From Erythrocercus mccallii (lineage: Eukaryota; Chordata; Aves; Passeriformes; Dicruridae), in NCBI GenBank assembly GCA_013397435.1, contig VZRG01002558.1, positions 35,758 through 99,757 on the forward strand: 64,000 nt of DNA, written 5' to 3'. How positions within the stretch are numbered: the stretch's first letter is position 1; the number at the start of each line of letters is the position of its first letter. Under the pieces are notes generated by a model. The model worked only from the letters and a program-made list of their open reading frames with translations. It was not told the DNA's origin and searched no databases. The translations under genes and the position numbers were made by a program. Below, piece after piece: positions 1-11,590 of the stretch.

Positions 1-3000
1 AGAGGGTGCTCAGCAGCACAGGGGAACCCACGGGCATTTTGGGATTTCACCTGCTTATTGTGCTTCTTCCCTCCCCAGAGAAATGAGAGAAGAGCACAAA
101 GGGCTCCTTTCCATCCCAGATCCTGATCCTGAAGAAACGCTGCCCAGCCCTCAGTCTGGTCTGTGTGCCAGCAGTGATGGTGATGTGCTGCACCAAGCTG
201 CTTGGCCAAGCTGGAGCAGCCAACTTGGCTTCCTGTTGAATCAGTCTCCATAAAAATTAATGGGGTCAATAAACCAGGCATGGGTGAGTGCACAGTCTCC
301 TAACGCCCCACGCTTCTGCAAATAACATATGGTATTATTTTCTGGGCACAGAGAGTACCTTTGCCTGCAGAGAGCAAGCTACTGAAGAGAGGATTCATGG
401 CTGTGAAGGACTGCCCCTGGAAGGAGGAACTGCGTTTTAAGGAGCCTCAATAAAATGAGAGAATGGTTCTTTGCCCATGAAGGGTAGGAGAATCCTATAA
501 TTCTATTTGCTTAGTTCATTAATAGAATATAATCATTAGTGACACAGCGATAACAAAGAGAAACGCTCTCCATGCTTTATCTTCACTCTTAAGACAACTA
601 TTCAGTCTTTGTTTCCAGCAATGTATTACTGAAAAAATAATTTAAAAAAATTACTATGCAATATCTGCACGTAGCATGAGGAAGGTTTCCTATGTAGCTC
701 AAATGCGAAGCAAGGAGGATAAATGAGACAATGCTTCCAAAAGAGCGGCTTCACTGGGAACAGACGCAGGCACATTTCTGTCAGAGTGAGATGGCAATGG
801 CAGTTCTTCCCCATTCAGCATCTTTTAATTAGCCCTCTGCTGTTTGGAAACCTGAGAGCATTGTTGGTACTACCTCTGTTTATTAAAGATTCATATTCAG
901 ACTTTGCTGGCTGTGGGTCGTTTGCTTTTTGGAACCAGAGCAACAGAAAATTGTGCCTGAGATATCTGAAAGAGAAGTACTTAATGAAATGACTAACGTC
1001 TTCAGCCAAGTGTCTAGTTGATTACAGGGTCCAAACAGCAGAACAGCAATAAATCTGCCACAAAGAGAATTGTCAGTCAAGAAAAAAGGCAGAAACCCAA
1101 AGAGACAGGGAGGCAAGAGCTAAAAATGTGAAAATGCAAATCTAGTGTTATTTTTACTAGTCAGAGCTCTGATATTTGAGCACATATACTAATTTGGTCA
1201 AGTGTGAGATCCCACCATGTCTCAGAGAGCACTATTTTACAGCGAAGGTGAAGTTCCATCCTGTAATAATTTTAAATGCTATGTATTTTCTCCAGGCAAA
1301 AAAAAAAAACAACAAACCTAACAAAAAACAATGAAACCCCCAACATTTTGCAGCATAAAAAAGCCCAAAGCCTTTCCTTTGTCACAAAACAGTGCATAAA
1401 TAAAAAAGTTGTTGTACATTTATGATATTTCCACCAGAGACATTTCTTATCTTCCTCTGCTCTGACTAGAAAATGGTGATCAGAAACTCAGATTTCTGGA
1501 TGTCAGCACAGACCTCTCCAAACCCCTGCCCCTCCGAGTAGGACATTAAATGCCCATTTAAAGCAAACCTGGCAGTATATGCCTACATAAAGAGCCTGGC
1601 AATCAGTCCCAAATGCCTTCTTTATCATTTGGATTCCTGCAAGGTTTTTCTTTCTGGTACACAGGGCATCTTTGTTGACATTACCAGCAGGCAGGCTGAA
1701 ATGAAGCCAGGCTTAACATTACTCCTCGACACTGGAGCAGGCATTGTAGCACGGATCAGCCGCGTGTCAGGAGGCTGGTGGGAGCTCTCATTTACCCAGG
1801 CAGCTTTGGGGGTGTTCAGTGTCTCAACACAACATCCTGCAGAGACATTTGAATGAGCTCTAGGCAGGGACTGGGCAAGGTGAACCTCTGGGAGCTCTGA
1901 CAGCTTGCTGAGCCCAGCCTCGTTCAGACCCACAGCCTGTGATAGTCCTTCCCTGGGGAGCAGAGACAGGTCACCTCTGCACCTACCTCAGCACATCACC
2001 ACCCACAAAGCCCCCTGCACACACACAGAGCAAAACTGGATTGCTCCAGGTGGCTTGGACACACCTTTGCTTTAATGTGAGTGTCAAAAGGACCACATAA
2101 ATGCGAGCTTCTGCCTCTGACCCTCAGCCCATCTCCAGCACACGGCTGAGCTTAACGGGGATCTCAGAGAGCCCTAGAGCAGCAATGGCCTGGCACCATC
2201 ACACCCCTTTATCAGAGAGGCACAGGCCTGGCACGCTCAGTGCACACTCACCAGGGACTTCTGGCAGTCTGGCCAAACTCAGGTACCCCACAGTGGCCTC
2301 TGCAGCACGTGGAGCACAGCCCAAGAGTGTGGGGAGGCAGATTGTGGGGAGACACAGAGATAGTGCTAAAGGCAATCTTACCTCCAGTACATTGCAGCTG
2401 TGTTAATTAATGATCAAAGAGCGGGAGCAGCCTTGCCCTCACAGCTATGGGTGTGATGAAGGAGTGAGTTAGCTGGTACAGAGTCAGCTGTAGTTGGAGT
2501 CAGTTGTGTGAGGAAACAGGGACAGGGGGTGGTGAGAGGGACAGAAAAACTGAGATGAGGATGCTATGTGAGGGACAGACAGGGTTAGGCGGCTGTGCTA
2601 GGGACAGGAAGGAGCTAACTGGAACTACTGCAGAAGGACTGCACAAGGAAAGAGCCAAAGCTCTGTGGAGCTCACCATGAGATTGCTACAGAGAAAAGGT
2701 ATGAGAGATTTTAGATAACAAAGTCCTGATGCTTGACGCCTTCTGAAGTTTTAAAGAAGCATTCTGAGTGCAGTGTCCGTCTCCACTTCCACACTAGAGG
2801 ATGGCACTCAAAACTGGCTGGCATCATTGCCTGCTTTGGCATGCACTGAGCATCATATATATGCTGACATACATCTATATAATATATATTCAGAATGCAC
2901 ACTGGCACACAGTGTTTTACACTTTCTATGAATCATACCCTACAACCTGTCTGTGCTTGCCAGGAGACTGAAATCCTATCACTGCACTCTTATGAACATC

Positions 3001-5186
3001 ATTAAGAGGCTTAAAGAATAGAGATTCTGCGTGTCTCCTTCAAAACAAATTTTGCTGTAATTTTTGAGGTTGATGCAAAACTTTAGCTGCAGTGCAGAAC
3101 AATAAACAATACATATTTTATAATGGCAGCACAAAAATAGCACGCAATATTTCTTTACTGGGCCTGCTAGTGCTTCTCTTCTGTTTGAGATCACAAGAGA
3201 AGAAATGCACGGTTTGAGTGCCTTCCACTCACTGTTTGTTATTTACTTATTTATTTATCTAATTTATTTTTCCTTTTTGTCCTTTGCAGCCCTGCTACTG
3301 CACTAAGGGCTTTAGCATGCCTACTTTACACGGCGGCTTCCCTGGGATATTTTACCTATTTCAACTGTTCAAATGTTTATCTTCACCAGGAGTAAAAGGA
3401 GAAAAGCTTGATTCCCTCAGGGTGATGCAATGTTTCTGCATGGCATTTCAATGGCATCCTGTTATTCAAACAATTAGAAATCACAGAGACCATGCACGGA
3501 ATTATCAGCATACTGCATGGAGATTTTTATTATTATGTAGTGCATAATGAAAATGATTTGAAGGACCCCAAAGCATCATAACAGAAGGAAGCACTGAATA
3601 ATCAGGTGATTTTTTTTTTTTTACTGCAAAAGCCCAAAATATTGTTTACTGGACATATGTCAAGCTAAAAAGCACTAAAGTGGTGAATATATTTACTGAT
3701 GGCCTTCCTTGCATACCAAATGCAACACACTCTGGGAGTGTAGCTGGAGACAGGGCCAGGAGCTTGGGCTACAGCTGCCACACTGCTGCTGCTGGCAGTG
3801 CTTAAAAATACACACGGATTTCTCAGCACGTGCTTTGCATGGCAGCTCATGGAGGATGTTCCAAAAGCATGGGCTGCTCCTGGAGACACCCTGCTCTGCA
3901 GCCGTGAGGAGAGTCCCTGGCTGGGCACTGGCTGCTTCCCAGAGCTCAGGGAGGAGAAGCCTTTCAAGAAGTCATCCTGGAGACTGCAGCTCATGAAAAA
4001 AAAAAGAAGTTTAATCTTCAGAGCAAGACACTGCAACTTGAGTCCTAATACTCCTTTAATTTTTGACCTGTAACTTTTTTACAAAGATTTTGACAAAAAA
4101 CATTACAGATGTCACCTTTGCTTCCTTTTTTACAATTCACAGCACCAATTATAGTATGACCTTCACCTGGCTTCCCAAGCCTTTGGTGCATTCAACACTA
4201 TTGTGTGATAACAACTTCAGGGCAAAATAAATGTCTCTCTCTCTTTTTTTTTTTTTTTTTTTAAATTATTTTTTTTTATTGTCCTTCTAATATCATTCTT
4301 ATTTAAAAGATACTAAGTTTATAAAGTGATCTTTGCTACACTGGATGCTTTAAAGCCAAACAGAGAATCACAAGGCTGATGACTGGGTTTGAGGAGACAT
4401 GGAAAAGCCCTTATGCTAGCTGTGTGACCAGAGAAGAAAATTCTAATTCTGTGCACATGCCAATTTGAGTGCCTGCAGGTATCTAATGTGTAAAGTTTAT
4501 TTAGAACTCAGAGAATAAAAGAATGCCTTTCTATGGTTTGCCTACCCCGGTGTCCTTCACGTCTCTGTGGTCTGTGCTAAAACAAAGCTTTGCTGACTGT
4601 TTCTCTCTCTGTAAACATTTGAGGCTGTCCTTCATGAACAGTTTATTGCTGTGTGCCTCAGACTGCTGATACTGTTCACTCCAATCTTGAAGCCAGCAGA
4701 ATAATGAAAATTGTTTCCACGAATCCCATAGCTTCACCCTGGACTGAACAGCCAGTGGGAATATTGCACTATCCAGTGGGAAGCATGGGACACTATCTAG
4801 CTGCAGGTCCTGGCATGGGCCTTGCCACGCAGGAAGGATCCATCTGCTCACAAAGAACTGCAGCTCTCTCTGGGACCAACCACAGATTTCTCCTAAAACT
4901 TTTGCTAGCACTAGAAGTTACTTCTGAAAGTGGAAAGTGGACTCTGATTTGTCAGTGAAAATAGAGGAATGATGGCCTTTTGGCTAGCAGAGACCAGGGT
5001 GCTGCCAGCCCCATCCTTTGCTGCACATGAGCCATCCACTGCTGGTGGGGAAGTGGAGACCTCTCTAAAATGAGTGAAAACTCTGGTAAAGGAATTCCTC
5101 AATGTAAAGTCTGCCTCCACATGTGCAGATCCAGATCAATTCTCCCCATAAACCCCTCTGTGTCCTTAAACACTGCTTCCTCAGGG
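1..5186. other. Intronic DNA with no recognised gene
   Basis: All open frames here are short, overlap one another on both strands and lack recognisable domains. The sequence holds scattered homopolymer runs, including an A run near 1299-1310 and a T run near 3610-3622. No CR1, SINE or LTR of recognisable age is visible. Nothing in it suggests an exon with good splice sites. Confidence 0.6.
4231..4279. repeat. CT/T-rich low-complexity tract
   Basis: A short CT run passes into about 20 consecutive T residues and then a second A/T-rich, T-dominated run. It is simple low-complexity sequence. On the minus strand it reads as an A-rich tract, which could be the remnant of a retroposon tail, but no retroposon body is recognisable beside it. 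Confidence 0.8.
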
Positions 5187-5242
5187 ATTCACAGAATACT
5201 CTGGGATGGAAGAGACCCACAAGGATCATCTTAAGGAGGGGC
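5187..5242 (-). repeat. CR1-type 3' tail fragment
   Basis: The plus strand reads as the reverse complement of a CR1 3' end: a TTCACAGAAT start, then a GGGATGGAAGAGACCCACAAG core and GGATCAT. The core is nearly the same as the tail of the SINE at 36733, so the fragment may come from a CR1-X-like LINE or from a 5'-truncated TguSINE1. The tRNA-like head is absent. The boundary toward 5242 is uncertain. Confidence 0.65.
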
Positions 5243-6360
5243 TAACCTCACCTTATCCTGCCCAGCAGTGAAATGAGATCCCAGCCCACAGGTGTGAGCC
5301 TAGGACTCAAGCAAATCACTGCATTTGCAAGAAGCAGGGTGCAGCAGTAACCCTCTTTTCCTTGGAGCATTCAGGTCTGTGGGTAAAAGCTGCTGTACAA
5401 AACCAGGCATTCCTGCTGGCTGGGGATCTGCCTCGTGATGACCACGGTGGCTGGCTGCTTTTGGGAGCAAGCCCCAGGGGACAGTACTGCTGCCAGGGAA
5501 AGGAAGACAGGCAAACGACTGCAATGTGCCATCTCAAGGACATGTCCTCGCCAGCAAACTAATGGGATGAGAGTAACCTTCTTCAGGGCTGGCACACAGA
5601 TCAGTGGAATCCACCTGCAGCTCCCTGGAAGGAGCAGGGGCTGTGCACTGGCCAGGACAGGTGTCCCTGGGGCACCTGTGCTTTTCCACAGGGGAGAGCT
5701 CTGTTACAGAATGGACAGGCTGAGATATAGCAATTAAATCTGTATGTCTGGGGATATCTCACACGGGCTTTTAGCTGCAGCCTACACGTGGGAAGGGACT
5801 GGGGCAGGAGATGGGCTCTGTGAGGAAGGGACACCTGCCACTCTGCAGGGGCTGTGAGAGCTGAGGTCAGCCCTGTGCGTCAGCTCCTACTGAGTTTTCC
5901 TCAGGCTCATATTTAATGCATGGGATGTATTTTTAATGGTTTAGATGTGTGAACAAACCGTGGCCTTGATGTTCCTACATGGGTGTGTGAAGGAGCCTCC
6001 GACCTTCTGCAATGGATGCGGTTCTATTTTAATAGTTAACATAAAGTGGGATGGAAGAGATGAAGCATTCTATTAAGACATTTGAAAATAAATTGCTAAG
6101 TGCTTTCCCAGTGTTTTACATAGTTATTCTCTCTGCTGATCTATTTAGCCAACACATGTAATTCTGAGCTACAAAGTTGTATTCCTGCTTTCGTAAACAT
6201 ACTTACATAAAACTCAATAACAACACAGTCTATTTATTGCTAAAACGCTAGTAGGAAATTGGAAAAGGTATAAATACAATTCATTGCTGGTGATCTCCTG
6301 CCCCCTGAAGGCACTGGAAGGCTCCAAATCTTGCTCAGTTCATAGCATCATAAAACCGAA

Positions 6361-6440
6361 GCAATAAATGTCACTCCTTTCTTGATCGCGCATTAGGCCA
6401 ATCGGCTTTTTATTGCGACTAAATAGGCCGTCAGGAAGGC
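6361..6440. other. Possible conserved noncoding element
   Basis: The stretch combines several CpG dinucleotides with AT-rich words, including TTTTATTGCGAC, CGCATTAGG and CCAATC (an inverted CCAAT-like box). This unusual mix is not explained by any repeat I recognise. CpGs kept in otherwise AT-rich intron are a pattern often seen in constrained elements. Conservation itself cannot be judged from one sequence. Confidence 0.25.
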
Positions 6441-6633
6441 ACTGCTCTCTTTACTACTGGGGGATGACTTTGCCTAAATGGGGGGCCAGGGAGGCAGGAA
6501 AGCTGACTTTTAAATAACAAGGCTCAGAGAGAACAGGGGGAAAAGAAAGGTGCAAAAGCACGTTGCTCTGCAAGGCCTTTGCACTTGCTCTTTCATGCCT
6601 TCATGCCTTGATGTGCGCAGACGATTATGTGTC

Positions 6634-6660
6634 AATGCACATTAATATCTGATGTGCATT
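6634..6660. repeat. Short perfect inverted repeat
   Basis: AATGCACAT at 6634-6642 and ATGTGCATT at 6652-6660 are exact reverse complements around a 9-nt spacer. The arms contain ATGCA-type words of the kind bound by POU and homeodomain proteins. It may also be chance. Confidence 0.5.
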
Positions 6661-8003
6661 ACCATATTATCATCCCTTATGTGCACTTTCACAGCCTGGT
6701 GAGCCCAGGCTGTCCCAGCCATGGGGTTACACAACCGGTGTCACCGTGGGGGTACAGCCCCGGGGAGCACCCGCGCACAGCGCTGCCCTTGCAGGGACCA
6801 AAGGGACCCTCCCTGTCCCTCCCACAAAGCAGCAGGAGCTGGGTGGTCTTTGCAACACCCCGTGTTACAGCAGGAGCACAAAACAGACTGCCAAAGCCAT
6901 TCCTCCCAATGCAAATAAAGGCGTGTGCTCAGAAGGCTGGGACACTTTCCTACCCAGGACTGAAAACCACAGTCATAGCTGGTGGCAAAGGGGTTAAAAA
7001 TACCCTGGGTTCATTTGCTCCCCTGTTGATCTGGGTGCATGAAGTGGTGGTTCTCCACCATGCTGTCACGTGTGTATGTTGTATCCAGAGAGATAGGATC
7101 CAGAGAGAGAGAGGGATGCTGTTGCTGCCTCACACAGTGCTGAGCCACACACCTCTGTAAGAGGTACAGGTCGGTGTTAACGCAGCCCCACAGCCACAGC
7201 ACCTCGATGCTGCCACCCCACATCCTCAGCTGCCCCTGCCACATAAACCTTGAACTCACCTGCTCATGCTGGGTGAGCCATTCCAGCCTCCCAGCCAGGC
7301 AGAGGGAAGGCAGGAGAGGACAAACTCCCTTCCACCCTTAAGCAGTGTCCCCAAAACCCTGCCCGAGCCCCTGAATGTGTGCAGCCACTGCAGCTCCTCC
7401 CCACTCTTCAAACAGCCAACACACACTCAGCAAACACCCAAATGGACTAATTGCAAGTCATCTTTACATTTCCTCCCTGCTTCCACAGTCCTCTGTCCCT
7501 GCATGACCACCCGTCCCTCCATGCCTCTCATCCACACACATACACAGGCATCTTGACCATGGAAACACAACAGCAAAAATTGTCTATGTTGAGCCATGCT
7601 TTTAAAATTACTGCAGCTTTTTTTTCCCCCAACTCTAATGTTGACAGACTAACTGCAAAGACAAATGATGACTGTCTCTTACCATCCTTCCTCCCCTTGA
7701 ACTTCAGAAGAATTTGTGTCTTGCTCCTACAAGAGCATTGCATGGTAAGACATGAAACCCCCCTAAAATCTCAGAAATTATTTTTGGCTTTTCACAAATC
7801 AGTATTTCCTCTGAAAGCAACTGAAGCAGTCAGTAAGGCAAATTCTGCTTTTATCATCACAATTTCCAAATTATTCCTTTGCACTGTAAGAGGGACAGAG
7901 CATTCACATTTCAACTGAGTTTATTCTCCCTTCTATCAGCAAAAGGCTCCACAGGCTACTGAGAAGTTACTCCATAGTTATCAAACCGGGAGAGAACTTT
8001 TGT

Positions 8004-8040
8004 TTCACTGAAGTCAGTGGGATAATGTTCATTGACTCCC
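8004..8040. repeat. Possible remnant of an ancient amniote repeat
   Basis: The stretch carries CACTGAAGTCAGTGGGA followed by a CATTGACTC word. Similar mirror-like pairs of TGAAGTCAATGGGA and CCATTGACTTCA recur widely in bird and reptile DNA as decayed repeats. I cannot name the family with certainty, and the match is short. Confidence 0.3.
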
Positions 8041-10849
8041 CTAAGCTGGAAGTTCACCTTCTGAAGAGAAAACCAACTTTGGGTGAGCATCTGAAAAGAG
8101 GAGCACAAGGAAAAAAAATCTATAAGCTTTATGACTGTGTAGAGTATTATTCCCTGGACACACAGCAGGTTTTGTTGTAATTGCAAAAGATAAAAAATGC
8201 CTTTTTTATTACAAAACCAAATGTTTGGGATTCTAGTTTTTGGATAAGAGATGGATGTGTCATATAGCGTCCTTAAAAACCTGCTTGGGTGAGTAGTACA
8301 GATGGAATACAATGTGGGTTTGCATTTATCTGAGAACATTTAGAGCCATGATATATTGTCTACATGACAGACTTCCTCGATGTATAGAGAAAATATAGCC
8401 AATTTCTTTGTGTAGGCAGAATTATTTACCAGAGTGTTCCAAAGTGTATTGGTAATAAAACACTATGAAGTATAAGTAACTCCAGACAATCTTGGCTTAT
8501 GTTAAAACAAGTTGTTGGGTTTTTTTTAAGAATGTTATTAAGAAAATAAATCCTGAGAATCTGGAAAGGCAGGACTTACTCAAATGAACATAAGCCTCTG
8601 AAGGATTGTGTTGACTCAATGGATAGAAAGGTCAAATTCTCCCAACCATCATCCTAAAGGAGTTGGAAATCAGTCTCACTTCAAAATTAAACAGGCTATT
8701 TTGGCACAGGATGAAGGATGCAGAGATGGTAACGTGAAACTGTGAAACTCACCTGACTGGGAAAAATGGCTGGTTTTAACTAAACCCAAATAATATATAT
8801 GTAGAGTAAAACAATTTCACCAGATGGCCAAACAAGCCATCATTTTTCCAAGCATTAACTTTCTCACCAGGCCCCTGGTAGTGCAATCAGTTTAGAAACA
8901 TCAGGTGCTCATTCCCTCACCCTCCTCTGGAGAACTGGACCATGAGCTATTCTTGGAGCTGCTGAAGATAAAGCCAACTGCTTTCTCCACACCTTTTCTG
9001 GCTCCTTCTGCAGACTCCTTCTGAGAAAGAGGAAAACCACTTGGTTTTGGCTTGATTTAGGGTCTTTTTGAAGTCTGTGGGGATCTTTGCCTGTTTATGG
9101 TTGGGTACTAAGTCACTTCTACACGTGTGCTAGTTTAGGTTGAAACTGCCCTCTGAAAGAGTCCTGAAATATCTCAGCAGCTTGCCAGAGAGAAACTTGA
9201 CAGGAACCATGGCATTCCTGCAATGCTTACCTGGGGACCTTATTTCCTGACCCTAACATGATGTCTAGACATTGGTTTCTAATAAGCCAAATCCTTCACC
9301 TAAGCTGAAATGTTGTTCTTGTTTGTGCTGTGGAAATGTTCATGTTTGTGCTGTGGACAGTAATTTAAGCTACAGTTTTGTATTTTGCTTGTTCTCCCAC
9401 TTTTGTGTCTGTTCATGTGGCATTTTTTCCCCAAGTCCCAAATGAAGAAACATGGCTGGGTTCTCTCTTCAGCTCTCATATTCCAGGCAGCAGGATCAGG
9501 CTGACCAGCCTCCTATAAAAGCTTCCAACCTGGCCCTTTTTCAGAGCAGGCTTATTAATTAAAACGTAACATACAGATGGGTAGGCATCCTCGTGCTTTT
9601 TCTGACATTCCTCATGTTTTGTCTTTCATTGCAAATGCTTCATTGAGTAATTTCCAGTTGCTTGGGATACATTTTTTCCAGTATTGCTGACTCTTAACCC
9701 ACTGAACAGTGTCTCTACACTTATCTCAACATGGCATCTCGGCAGTTTCCCTGGAAGTCAGCTGCTTTCCTTTTATTTCAAAATCTTTTAACCACAGAAC
9801 ACGTACCAAATGAAACATTACCACGTAACAGAGACAGAAGTGGGCTAATTTCTGGGCAGGCACTGGAGGTAGCTCTGCTATCAGGTTGGGGCTAAGATCA
9901 GTGACACAGGTGTGAGAGGGTGCAGCCTGCTTGGTCATCTGCCGCTGTGCAATGCAGCGATTGCGCTCCAGTGTCTTTACTTCCCTCTGCAAACCCTTGC
10001 CTGGACTCTTACTAGACATGACTGCTAAGCCCTATGTGAAGATTTATGCAGCAGCAGCTTCACTTCATGCCTTAGATATGATCTCAAGTTAAGCAGAAAT
10101 TCAAGTTTTTGCAGAATTGTGTATTTTTAATGATTTGATTACATTCCTGTGCTTATTTGAGCACAAGTCCAACATGTACGTGTAAGTGTTATGCCTAGCT
10201 ATGAACAAAGATCTACTTTTTCACTAGAAGAGAATGAAAAGCAGCAGAAAACAGCAATATAGCTACTGTACAATGCCTGGGACATTGCAGATGTTAAAGC
10301 AGCTCGTTGTTTCTGCATCTGGAACAAGTAGGTCACACATAGTTATTATACACACTGCTGAACACGAAGCAGCCAATACCCGTGTAATGTATGTGAGACT
10401 TCAAACCACCTTTTAGTACTTTATAGCAGTACAGCATCTTGTTTGCAAATGCTCTGCTTGAGAGCAACTGATGGAAGGGGGAAGGGACCCAAAGCTGACT
10501 GACCTAATTGCTGCGTGGATCGAGAAGCCAGCAAAATCATTAGTTTCTTTCATATATTTTCTTTCTATACCATAATAAAGATAAATATTGATTGCTGGGG
10601 CAGTATTGATTGCAGGGGTTGCTGCAGATGGCAGCTGCATGATTTGCACAGATCTCTCCCATGTACAGAGCCACTTATTTGCATGAGAATGTGGTTTCAC
10701 CCTCCTCATGCTTCTGACTGTTCGCTTCCCTTACAGGATCATTTACCCAAACTCAGTGTACCAGTTATTAGCAGTAAAACGTGGAACAAGGGACTGAAAG
10801 AGTTCATCTTTGTAGTACCTTTTGTGTACGTGCCTGTCTGTTGCGGGTA

Positions 10850-11590
10850 AGCGGAGTTTATTGTCCCAGCTGTGTGGACAGAGGCACAGGACACAGGGAC
10901 CTGCTGTAATGACGCTGCAGTGTCACCGCCTCACCCCGGAATGCCCCTCGGGAATGCCACCCAGCTGCACAGCCCCCCTGGGACCAGCCCTCCTTCCTGC
11001 CCCACTGACCCACATGCTGAACAAGCACAGCTCCTTCCTCCAGGCCTGGATGCCTCCCTCCAAGCTCCCAGCCTGGAGTCACCAGTGACCTGGAAGAATG
11101 CCTTCAGCATCTCCTGGGCTGCACCTGCCCGGTGGGATCCTTGTCCGCTTGCAAGGAATGGGAAAGGCTCCTCCATTGTTGGCCAGGCTTGTGAGGAGGG
11201 AAGAAAGTTTCCCAGCACGAGCACAGTGCCTACTGCAGAGCATGATACGCTACTCCCAGCCAAGGAGAAGTCCTTGGGGTGAGTGGGACCAAGTTGCAGG
11301 AAGCAGCAGGGGCATTTAGGCACCTTTTTATCCCTTTCTATCCCTTGTGTAGCCTGTTTCAGGGTTAGGCACCTCCTGCCAGGGAATTGCAGCCTCCAGC
11401 AGGGAGGATGGGGCAGGATGAGGAGGAAGCCCTCACCTCCTTGGACACTGCCAGGCTGTAGGGGAAGCTCTCTCTGAGCACACCACACACTGCTCTGTGT
11501 CTGCCTCCCAGCTAGCAACCTGCATCTCACTGTGGGCGGTGCTGCACTTCCACACTGCTGCTGGCTGACCCTGCTGATACTGGAATTCAA
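10850..11590. other. GC-rich, stop-poor intronic patch
   Basis: This block is clearly richer in G and C than its flanks and carries long overlapping open frames on both strands, the longest about 219 codons on the minus strand. That frame has a TTG rather than an ATG at its first position, is Ser/Gly/Pro/Cys-rich and shows no domain. Frames of this sort are expected where stop codons are rare because of base composition. CpG is not strongly enriched, so I do not call a promoter. Confidence 0.5.

Larger units (their letters stand above)
5243..10849. other. Intronic DNA, mostly unremarkable
   Basis: No exon is supported. Within the block I see a possible conserved element (6361-6440), a short inverted repeat (6634-6660), an old repeat-like motif (8004-8040) and a CAG-GTGAGT splice-like motif on the minus strand at 8747-8755. 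The longest open frames are about 130-180 codons, overlap on both strands and show no family signature. Confidence 0.55.

Noticed and set aside
10931..11590. The longest open frame in the window (about 219 codons, minus strand)
   Set aside because: It begins at a TTG, lies in a GC-rich stop-poor patch with equally open frames on the other strand, is low in sequence complexity and matches no domain. No flanking exon structure is evident.
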